NCBI GenBank assembly: GCA_958446555.1
Contig: CAUCWU010000054.1
Location: 1-10,309 of the forward strand
Source: an uncultured Lachnospiraceae bacterium
GTDB lineage: Bacteria > Bacillota > Clostridia > Lachnospirales > Lachnospiraceae
Direction of reading: 5' to 3'
Length of the DNA stretch: 10,309 nt
The notes beneath the pieces were generated by a model. It ran no database searches, was not told the DNA's origin, and saw only the letters and a program-made list of their open reading frames with translations. Of this stretch, positions 1-5,922 are shown in pieces; within the stretch, counting starts at the first letter, position 1, and every line of letters begins with the position of its first letter. The position numbers and the translations under genes are program-made.

Positions 1-562
1 AGAATACACCAAAGTAAGTACATCCATCCATGATTGCTGACTCATCCAGTGAATTTGGAAGATTTTCAAAGAACTGAATGAAGATTGTTACGGAAATGAT
101 ATCAGTTCCGCAAAGAAGAATGATGTAACCTGGAATGGAATTGATCAGATGCATATTGTACATGATCTTGTAAACAGTAACCTGCATTGCAATACCTGGA
201 AGAAGGCTGGCAAATAAGAACAGGTTACGGATTAAGCCTCTGCCTGGGAAGGTGAAGCGGTTTAATACATAAGCAAGCATTGCACCAAACATGATGGAGA
301 AGAACAGTACAACAACCAGAATGATTAAACTGTTGATAAATGCAACACCCATGTTGGCCTTTTCAAATGCCTCGGTAAAGTTCTTAAAGTATAAGCTGCT
401 TGGAAGCTTCATAACATTTGTTGAAGCGTATTCCTCTGGTGTCTTAAGTGCAGTGATGACACAGCTGACAACCGGTAGCACGGCAATAAAGCCAGCTAGA
501 ATCAGAGAAAAATATTTGATAAATATCCATACATACTTTGCGATACGATTTTTCACTGTCAT
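1..562 (-). CDS. Carbohydrate ABC transporter permease 2, MalG/AraQ type (3' part outside window)
   Basis: This is the second membrane subunit of a CUT1-type sugar importer; it forms the translocation channel with the neighbouring permease and contacts a cytoplasmic ATPase. The 187 visible residues start MTVKNRIAKY and show hydrophobic segments near residues 15-35, 75-100, 112-130 and 145-163. The conserved cytoplasmic EAA loop begins at about residue 166 (ENLPNSLDESAIMDG), where the Asp-Glu-Ser-Ala and Gly match the family pattern. About 90 residues are missing beyond the window edge. The start is ATG at 562, with AAGGAGG seven bases upstream; that ribosome binding site overlaps the TAA of the upstream permease, and the gap is only 12 bp, so the two subunits are probably translationally coupled. 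The family assignment is firm; the sugar is not visible. Confidence 0.93.
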   Translation of the reverse strand, partial: MTVKNRIAKYVWIFIKYFSLILAGFIAVLPVVSCVITALKTPEEYASTNVMKLPSSLYFKNFTEAFEKANMGVAFINSLIILVVVLFFSIMFGAMLAYVLNRFTFPGRGLIRNLFLFASLLPGIAMQVTVYKIMYNMHLINSIPGYIILLCGTDIISVTIFIQFFENLPNSLDESAIMDGCTYFGVF

Positions 563-574
563 CTTTATGCCTCC

Positions 575-1564
575 TTACTTAATGCCCTGCTTCTTTATCT
601 GCTTTGCAATCTTTCTGTTTCTGCGCTCTTCCCTTGCATCCTCGTCAATCAGCTTCATAACTACCTGCTGGAAGATCGTGACAATAAAGATCAGACCCAT
701 CAAAACAACTGCCATTGCTGCTGCAAGACCAATCTTACCCTTTTCATGTGCCAAGCTGTTCATCATAACGAAATAGGTTGCGGTTCCAAATGTACCACCT
801 GTGATAACGTATGGCGGCTCGAATGCACTTAAAGAACCTGAGATGGAAAGAATCATGTTCAATACGATAACCGACTTGATACTTGGAAGCATGATATAGC
901 GAAACTTCGGCCATGCATTTGCACCATCGATGGATGCTGCCTCATACAGACACGGGTCAACTGACATCATTGCGCCAAGGAAAAGTACCATGTTTTGTCC
1001 CATATAGCGCCATACAGAGGTCGCCGCAAGAGATGCATTGTTGATTCTTGTATCCTTCAACCAATACGGAAGGCTCTCTGGATTTAATCCGATCCAAGAA
1101 AGAACGGTATCAAGAACGAAGCCTCTTGTATAGAAGAACTTGAAGATAAATCCGATTGCAATACCGCTGATCAGATACGGGAAGAAGATTAAGCCCTTAA
1201 ATAAAGAACTTCCTCTTACCTTAAAGCAAAGAATCGTAGCGAAATACAGAGCCAATGCCAACTGAACAAATGATGCGACGATATAGTAACCTGCCAATTT
1301 CAATGAATTGAAGCAGTCATCTCTGGTAAACACATCAACATAGTTTTTAAAGCCGATATACACATTATTCTTACTGTCGTAAGACTTCATCTTGTACAAG
1401 CTGAACTCAAACATCTTTGCAAACGGAACGTATGAAAAAATAAGTAACAGCAGAACCGGCACAAACATAAAGGTGATAATTACCAGCCATTGCTGTACCT
1501 TTCTGCTTCGGAACCACTGTCCAAACGTCTTTTTTGATTTTACACTTGCAGCAGAAGCAGCCAT
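575..1564 (-). CDS. Carbohydrate ABC transporter permease 1, MalF/UgpA type
   Basis: This is the first membrane subunit of the same CUT1 importer, 329 residues from the chosen start, a normal length. It has about six hydrophobic segments (roughly 26-46, 91-113, 122-143, 178-200, 232-250, 278-302). The EAA loop lies at about 207-227, with YEAASIDGANAW as its core, the signature that docks on the ATPase. A Lys/Arg-rich cytoplasmic tail ends the protein. An in-frame ATG 14 codons upstream (1606) exists, but I chose 1564 because AAGGAGG sits seven to eight bases before it and the upstream codons look non-coding. The gene follows the binding-protein gene after a hairpin-containing gap of about 127 bp and precedes permease 2. 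No ATP-binding subunit is present; such operons commonly use a shared MsmK-like ATPase encoded elsewhere, which is inference here. Confidence 0.95.
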   Translation of the reverse strand: MAASAASVKSKKTFGQWFRSRKVQQWLVIITFMFVPVLLLLIFSYVPFAKMFEFSLYKMKSYDSKNNVYIGFKNYVDVFTRDDCFNSLKLAGYYIVASFVQLALALYFATILCFKVRGSSLFKGLIFFPYLISGIAIGFIFKFFYTRGFVLDTVLSWIGLNPESLPYWLKDTRINNASLAATSVWRYMGQNMVLFLGAMMSVDPCLYEAASIDGANAWPKFRYIMLPSIKSVIVLNMILSISGSLSAFEPPYVITGGTFGTATYFVMMNSLAHEKGKIGLAAAMAVVLMGLIFIVTIFQQVVMKLIDEDAREERRNRKIAKQIKKQGIK

Positions 1565-1605
1565 CACAATTCCTCCTTCTCTTAAGACACACCTTATACC
1601 ATACA

Positions 1606-1632
1606 CGGCACATCTGAATCTCAGATGTGCCG
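1606..1632 (-). other. Perfect 12-bp hairpin between binding-protein and permease genes
   Basis: Two exact 12-base arms (1606-1617 and 1621-1632, core CGGCACATCTGA) flank a 3-base loop. In the minus-strand transcript the hairpin falls between the stop codon of the solute-binding protein and the first permease. No uridine tract follows, so it is not a standard intrinsic terminator. In comparable operons such hairpins protect the upstream message from 3' decay, so that binding protein exceeds permease; that role is inferred here. Confidence 0.7.
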
Positions 1633-1691
1633 CTTTGTAAGACTTCTCACCTTTTTACTTTTTCTTTGTAACTGAACTCATCTGAAAGGGA

Positions 1692-3074
1692 TTACTCAGC
1701 TGCTACACCAGATCCGTATACATACGGTGCTGGCTCTACGCCATACTCTTCCTGAGCTGCTGTCCAAGCATCGTTCCACTCAGCTACGATGTCTTCCATT
1801 GTCATATCACCAGTCAGTGCATGCTCAAGAATATCCTGTACATGAGTATTGTCGCTGTTTAAGGAAACCTCAGACTCGGTATTGATCTCACCAAACAGAT
1901 CCTCCTCGCCTTCCGGTGCCGGGTTATCAACAACCAGCTCTACGCCATCGAATGCGGATAATACATCCGGATACTCATCGCCTACACAGATCGGAATACC
2001 ACCCTGATCATAGGAGAAGCCAGACTCTTCGGTCAACCACTTTACATAGATCATAGATGCCAACTGATTGTCATAATCAGAATGAACATTGATACCATAG
2101 CAGTAGTCTGGGCCTGCAGATGCGTACTGCTTTCCGTCTACGGTAATTGGGAATGGCATGTAACCGATATCATCTGCATTGTCGCCTGCCTCCTGCATCT
2201 GAACAACTGCCCAAGAACCAAGAACCATACATCCAATCTCACCGTTGTTGATCATACCCTTGCAGCCTTCCCAGTCGGTTGTGGTCGGGTCATCCTCGAT
2301 CAGTCCCTGAGAAACTGCCTGATACAGAATGTTATAAACTGCGAACGGTCCTGTCTCCTCGCCGTTGTCTGCGAATGGATTCTCGCCGTGTACGATACCG
2401 TAGTTCATAAAGTCCGGATCACCAGTTGCACATCCGCCGATGTAAGCATCCCATGCGCCCATTGTCCAGCCTGCTGCGAAGTTGGTGTACATTGGAATTG
2501 CATCGGTGTTATCCTTAATCTTCTGAAGTGCTTCGATAAACTCAGTTGGAGTCTTTGGCATTTCAGTAACACCAGCCTCCTCGAATACCTTCTTATTATA
2601 TACAATACCCTGTGCATTTCCGGTAGAAGGAATTCCGTAAACATTGCCGTCATATGCGAAGTTGTTTAACAGAACATATTTCTCATCCAGAGTATCCTTA
2701 TCGCCGTAGCTGATGAACTCATCTGCTAATTCATTCTTCTGAAGATTGGTCGGGATACCACAGATATCGCCCCAGTCATCAGTTGTCAGACGAAGTTTAA
2801 TATCCTCAGCATAGTCAGTAACTGCCTCGTACTCGATTGTGATGTTTGGATACAGCTCATTGAATGCCTTGATGTAATCCTGGAATGTAGTGTCAACGAT
2901 ATCGGTTCTGTGTGTTAAGACTTTGATCGTTGCTTCCAGATCGGTGTAATCCTCACCAAGTGTAATGGAATCAATTGTTGGAAGTTCCTTTGCCTCATCT
3001 GCAAACGCTGCTGTTCCCATAGATGCTACCATTGAACCTGCCATAACCAGTGCTGTAAGCTTTCTTACTTTCAT
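1692..3074 (-). CDS. Extracellular sugar-binding protein of a CUT1 ABC transporter
   Basis: This 460-residue protein is a family 1 extracellular solute-binding protein that captures a carbohydrate outside the cell for the two permeases encoded just downstream. Residues 1-25 form a signal peptide (MKVRK, a hydrophobic run, then AAFA before Asp26). The mature part begins with a typical beta-strand (ATIKVLTHRTD) and contains family landmarks such as GIVYNKKVFEEAGV and the region around GCMVLGSWAV. The mature protein is strongly acidic. There is no cysteine at the cleavage site, so unlike most Gram-positive binding proteins it lacks a lipid anchor. The ATG at 3074 has GGAGG seven bases upstream. 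Divergent AraC and nearby LacI genes suggest that substrate controls expression. The specificity cannot be read; oligosaccharides are the usual ligands of this group. Confidence 0.95.
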   Translation of the reverse strand: MKVRKLTALVMAGSMVASMGTAAFADEAKELPTIDSITLGEDYTDLEATIKVLTHRTDIVDTTFQDYIKAFNELYPNITIEYEAVTDYAEDIKLRLTTDDWGDICGIPTNLQKNELADEFISYGDKDTLDEKYVLLNNFAYDGNVYGIPSTGNAQGIVYNKKVFEEAGVTEMPKTPTEFIEALQKIKDNTDAIPMYTNFAAGWTMGAWDAYIGGCATGDPDFMNYGIVHGENPFADNGEETGPFAVYNILYQAVSQGLIEDDPTTTDWEGCKGMINNGEIGCMVLGSWAVVQMQEAGDNADDIGYMPFPITVDGKQYASAGPDYCYGINVHSDYDNQLASMIYVKWLTEESGFSYDQGGIPICVGDEYPDVLSAFDGVELVVDNPAPEGEEDLFGEINTESEVSLNSDNTHVQDILEHALTGDMTMEDIVAEWNDAWTAAQEEYGVEPAPYVYGSGVAAE

Positions 3075-3177
3075 GTTTTTACCTCCACTTTTCCGTGTTT
3101 ATTAAGTTAATTTAGCTTAATTTTTATGGTTTTATAATAACACGCACTATTGCATTTTGCATCATTTAATCTTGTTT

Positions 3178-3207
3178 TTTATAGAAGGATCTTGCAAAAC
3201 TTTTCAA
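3178..3207 (-). promoter_or_regulatory. Candidate promoter of the sugar transporter operon, with a cre-like palindrome
   Basis: On the minus strand TTGAAA (3202-3207) and TATAAA (3178-3183), each five of six consensus bases, are 18 bp apart, giving a leader of about 100 nt before the binding-protein ATG. A palindrome-like TGCAAAACTTTTCA (3193-3206) overlaps the -35 and resembles a catabolite-repression (cre) site, but it lacks the central CG. A second possible -10 (TATTAT at 3134-3139) has no convincing -35. Just upstream of that -10 lies the direct repeat ATGCAAAATGCAA (3150-3162), which could bind an activator. All of this is inferred from motifs. Confidence 0.4.
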
Positions 3208-3340
3208 AAATAGCATAAGAAGGAAATCTGTATTTGATTTTTGCCCATCATTTTTCACAAATGACATTTTGATTTGTTTTACAGGTACAATTTTCACTAT
3301 TGTTTGTCGATTGTTGTTTTCTTTTGTTTATTTCATTTAT

Positions 3341-3382
3341 TTTAAGTTATTTAAGTTTATCTTTAATTTTATCTTTAATATT
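3341..3382. repeat. Short AT-rich tandem repeats upstream of the araC-type promoter
   Basis: Two 9-bp units TTTAAGTT(A/T) (3341-3349, 3350-3358) are followed directly by two 12-bp units beginning ATCTTTAAT (3359-3370, 3371-3382). The block ends 16 bp before the -35 of the regulator gene. It could act as an UP-like element or as tandem activator sites; low-complexity drift is the alternative. Confidence 0.6.
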
Positions 3383-3398
3383 TTTTATGCTAAAAAGC

Positions 3399-3427
3399 TT
3401 GATTTTTCGTTTTAAGTGCCGTATACT
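3399..3427 (+). promoter_or_regulatory. Promoter of the AraC-family regulator gene
   Basis: TTGATT (3399-3404), a 17-bp spacer and TATACT (3422-3427) form a good sigma-A type promoter that would start transcription near 3434, leaving a leader of about 70 nt before the ATG at 3506. Confidence 0.6.
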
Positions 3428-3505
3428 CCCAACTAGAAGAGATGATTCTTGCAAAAAATATACTGATATTGCGAAGTGTTCTTTTGAGAAAGGGGTTTGC
3501 TTCTT

Positions 3506-4447
3506 ATGAATAATCCACAATTTCTATCGGATTTCTTGTCTGGTATGTCACCAGCATCTCGAGTTTCTGTCTCAGCAATGCGTCGTCTGATTGAAAAATC
3601 CACACCAAAGATTTCTCCCAACTTTGACCCGGCTCCGCCTATTTTTCTTTCGGCTACCCTGTCACTCTCTGATATTCGTCTGTTTGACGCAAACTTCGCA
3701 CCGGCAAATGGATATGCAATTCTTTTTGTATCGGAAGGGCGAGGCTTTTTAGAAACTGCTGGAAATGACGGTGAGGGAACTACTCCTTCGGTCGTTCGGC
3801 ACACGTTAAAAAATCATTCTTTCTTCTTTTTTCCACTGTCAAAATCATGGCGTCTTTGCATGGAAAATACTGCGTGGGAATGTTATCTTTTCTTCTTGGG
3901 TGGCGATTCTGCTTCCTATTATTATAGGTTGTTTTCTGACTCTGCCAAAGAGGCATTTGCAATCAGTGGCTCCTCAATGCTTCCGATCTCACTGACCCAC
4001 CTGTATGATTCCTTCTCGGAATGTAAACGCGATCCACTATGGGTTTGTGAACAATTAACCAGTCTTTTATGTCTCACAGTAAAAGAGGCTCGCTGCTATG
4101 CGCAGTCGAGCCTTCCATCAATGGTTCCTTCTTATTTAATTTCGATTCGAGATTTGTTTCATAAAGAGTTTGATCAGCCATTTTCTCTTACGATGCTCGA
4201 GTCCCAGTATCAAATCAGTCGCTTTCGCATTGCGCACGAGTTTACAGCTGCTTTCGGGCAGTCACCAATTGCCTATCTCAATGAGCTTCGGCTGCAAAAG
4301 GCATGTAAGCTTTTGACGAACAGCGATGCACGAATTGGGGAGATCAGTGCTAAGGTAGGATTTGAGAGCACAAATCACTTTATTAATCTGTTTCGTAGGC
4401 AGCATGGGATGACACCAGGGGCGTATCGGAAGCGGTATCAGGGGTGA
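3506..4447 (+). CDS. AraC-family transcriptional regulator
   Basis: This 313-residue protein has the usual two-part layout. An N-terminal ligand-sensing region of cupin type lies at about residues 40-150 (for example GYAILFVSEGRGFLET and HSFFFFPLSKSW). The C-terminal DNA-binding domain spans about 212-311 and holds two helix-turn-helix motifs: ISRFRIAHEFTAAFG near 237-251, and IGEISAKVGFESTNHFINLF near 277-296, followed by the family signature GMTPGAYRKR. I chose ATG 3506 because AAGGGG is ten bases upstream; the TTG at 3497 would be only two bases from it. The gene is divergent from the sugar transporter operon, the typical arrangement for a sugar-responsive activator of that operon. The stop overlaps the end of the opposing LacI-type gene by 10 bp. 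The role is inferred from context; the family is certain. Confidence 0.95.
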   Translation: MNNPQFLSDFLSGMSPASRVSVSAMRRLIEKSTPKISPNFDPAPPIFLSATLSLSDIRLFDANFAPANGYAILFVSEGRGFLETAGNDGEGTTPSVVRHTLKNHSFFFFPLSKSWRLCMENTAWECYLFFLGGDSASYYYRLFSDSAKEAFAISGSSMLPISLTHLYDSFSECKRDPLWVCEQLTSLLCLTVKEARCYAQSSLPSMVPSYLISIRDLFHKEFDQPFSLTMLESQYQISRFRIAHEFTAAFGQSPIAYLNELRLQKACKLLTNSDARIGEISAKVGFESTNHFINLFRRQHGMTPGAYRKRYQG

Positions 4448-5451
4448 GTTATCACACTTGCACCCTCTACTAGATTTCCACTGATCACAATCAAATGTCC
4501 TGGTCCTTTGTCGAGTCCCTTGACTCTCGCAATGATGCGCTCTGCCGCTGCCTTTGCCATCTCTGGCATGTCAACTCCGTATGTCGTAATTGCGACATTG
4601 CAAACCGGCATGAACAAGAAATTATCATAGCCAACCACAGAGATATCCTCCGGCACACGATAGCCATTGTCCTCAAGCTCGTGAATCAATATGCTTGCCG
4701 TCTGATCGCAGTTGCACACAAATGCCGTCGGCATATCTTTCGGAAGCTTTGGTTCAATAATCTCCATCGTTCCCGGCACACGGTCTTCAATAATCCAATC
4801 GTTTCGTTCCTCGATTCCGTACTGACGAATCGCCTTTAAATAGCCGAAATATCGGTCAACGATACTGCCATTTGAGTGAATGCTTCCGACATACGCAATC
4901 TTTTTATGGCCTTTTTTGATCAGATGTCTGGTTGCTGTGTACATGCCATAAAAATTGTTGGAAATGATGCAATCCACATCAAACTCTGCCTCATAAAAAT
5001 CTAGAAAAATCATCGGCATGCCAGACTCTCTCTCCAACATTCTTAAATAGGCTCTGCTGATTTCACCCATTACAATCAATCCATCAATTCGATGGTCGCT
5101 GATCATAGCTGGAATTGTAACAGTTTCCTCTTCATCTGTCTTTAACACGCAAAATGCCAAAAGGCAATTGTGGGCTGCACAAGCGACTGCTAATTCCTGA
5201 TATAGCTTCCAGTAAAATGAGGAACCATTTCCCAGATACCGCTCCTGAACAAGTACCCCAATATTGACTGATGTTTTCGTCACTGACTGTGAACCTGGTG
5301 CCTGGTATCCCATCTCTGTCGCCATTGCCTTGATTTTTTCACGAAGCTCCTCACTGACGCCGCGCTGGTTGGCTAACGCATTGGAAACGGTCACAGTGCT
5401 AACACCCAATTTTTCTGCTATGTCGGACAGACGTACTGCTTTTCGTGCCAT
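4438..5451 (-). CDS. LacI-family transcriptional repressor
   Basis: This 337-residue protein has an N-terminal LacI helix-turn-helix at about 7-26 (RLSDIAEKLGVSTVTVSNAL), then a periplasmic-binding-like sensor domain from about residue 62 (VNIGVLV), with family landmarks DHRIDGLIVMG, GHKKIAYVG and PEDISVVGYDN. Proteins of this kind release DNA on binding a sugar or sugar phosphate. The linker after the helix-turn-helix (GYQAPGSQSVTKTS) lacks the usual ARxL hinge-helix pattern, which is unusual and could alter operator recognition. ATG 5451 has GGAGG seven bases upstream. The gene has its own near-consensus promoter with an inverted repeat, suggesting self-repression. Likely targets are itself and a neighbouring sugar operon; this is inferred. 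It converges on the AraC-type gene with overlapping 3' ends. Confidence 0.95.
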   Translation of the reverse strand: MARKAVRLSDIAEKLGVSTVTVSNALANQRGVSEELREKIKAMATEMGYQAPGSQSVTKTSVNIGVLVQERYLGNGSSFYWKLYQELAVACAAHNCLLAFCVLKTDEEETVTIPAMISDHRIDGLIVMGEISRAYLRMLERESGMPMIFLDFYEAEFDVDCIISNNFYGMYTATRHLIKKGHKKIAYVGSIHSNGSIVDRYFGYLKAIRQYGIEERNDWIIEDRVPGTMEIIEPKLPKDMPTAFVCNCDQTASILIHELEDNGYRVPEDISVVGYDNFLFMPVCNVAITTYGVDMPEMAKAAAERIIARVKGLDKGPGHLIVISGNLVEGASVITHP

Positions 5452-5462
5452 AAATACGCCTC

Positions 5463-5508
5463 CATTCTATACTTTTTATGTTTTTTTCTTAATTTTAAGT
5501 ATAGAATG
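5463..5508. promoter_or_regulatory. 12-bp inverted repeat at the lacI-type promoter, candidate operator pair
   Basis: CATTCTATACTT (5463-5474) and its exact reverse complement (5497-5508) are separated by 22 bp. On the coding strand the upstream arm contains the -10 hexamer and the downstream arm touches the GGAGG of the lacI-type gene. Transcription should start between the arms, so they cannot fold together in the RNA; they are better read as DNA half-sites of a repressor, probably the LacI-type protein itself. Confidence 0.65.
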
Positions 5509-5526
5509 CTTTATAAATTATGTCAA
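5498..5526 (-). promoter_or_regulatory. Promoter of the lacI-type gene
   Basis: On the minus strand TTGACA (5521-5526, exact consensus) and TATACT (5498-5503) are separated by 17 bp. The predicted start is near 5491, giving a leader of about 40 nt. The -35 overlaps the stop codon of the upstream AraC remnant, and the -10 lies inside one arm of the inverted repeat. Confidence 0.8.
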
Positions 5527-5879
5527 GTGAATTTACTGAGCATTTGTTTTCGATATTCAGAGGGTGTGATACCCTTTTTCTCTTTAAAAAGTCGGATGAA
5601 ATATGCTTTACTTTTATAGCCACATTCCTCTGAAATGTTCGTCACTGTGTTCTCGCTATTTGTCAAGCGATAGCAATTTTGTTCGAAATTTATTTTAAAA
5701 TCGCTTTCCGAAAGATGTTCCTCTTTGACCAAGCAATGGTTCACGCCACTCTCCATATTGGTAGTAGCTGCATCATTTAATAGTTTCAAAATCGAACTTA
5801 AAATGACAAAATTATCAGGCGCTGACAAAATAAAATGATCTGCATATTTTTTTATCATTTCAAATATGGCATATTCCAA
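5523..5879 (-). pseudogene. Decayed AraC-family regulator fragment
   Basis: The open frame encodes up to 118 residues from a TTG at 5879. Its end (about residues 79-114: ISEECGYKSKAYFIRLFKE and GITPSEYRKQ) is a clear second helix-turn-helix of the AraC family. Before it, EEHLSESDFKINFEQ resembles the recognition helix of the first helix-turn-helix, but the linking helix that should follow is missing: the sequence jumps to CYRLTNSENTV. About 15-20 residues seem deleted in frame. The N-terminal part is too short for a sensor domain, there is no good ribosome binding site or ATG, and a stop lies three codons before the TTG. I read it as the relic of a full-length regulator. It lies 43 bp after the diguanylate cyclase gene and may once have belonged to that unit. 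A tiny expressed protein cannot be excluded. Confidence 0.75.
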
Positions 5880-5922
5880 CCTGTCTCATATTTTTCCTGA
5901 GATATCGTGAATTCTTTGTTGA

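Larger units (their letters stand above)
3075..3505. promoter_or_regulatory. AT-rich divergent control region between transporter operon and araC-type gene
   Basis: This 431-bp stretch has no plausible gene. It contains the leftward transporter promoter, the rightward regulator promoter, an inverted repeat TCATTT-5-AAATGA (3248-3264), and a block of short tandem repeats (3341-3382). Length and composition fit a region bound by an AraC-type activator, but no site can be proven by eye. Confidence 0.5.

Noticed and set aside
291..776. Plus-strand open frame spanning the permease junction
   Set aside because: It crosses two well-defined permease genes in antisense and shows no family features.
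1606..1632. Intergenic hairpin as an intrinsic terminator
   Set aside because: No uridine tract on either side, and it would cut the permeases off from their promoter.
2082..2669. Long plus-strand open frame opposite the binding-protein gene
   Set aside because: It is the antisense shadow of a strongly supported solute-binding protein, is cysteine- and histidine-rich without domains, and has no ribosome binding site.
3433..3804. Minus-strand open frame opposite the start of the AraC-type gene
   Set aside because: Arg/Ser-rich shadow without a ribosome binding site; it overlaps the promoter and N-terminus of a clear regulator.
5463..5508. Inverted repeat before the lacI-type gene as an RNA hairpin or attenuator
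   Set aside because: The upstream arm includes the -10 and so is not transcribed from the predicted start.
5880..5922. Small dyad TCTCA/TGAGA after the cyclase gene as its terminator
   Set aside because: Only a 5-bp stem with a 9-base loop and no uridine tract.
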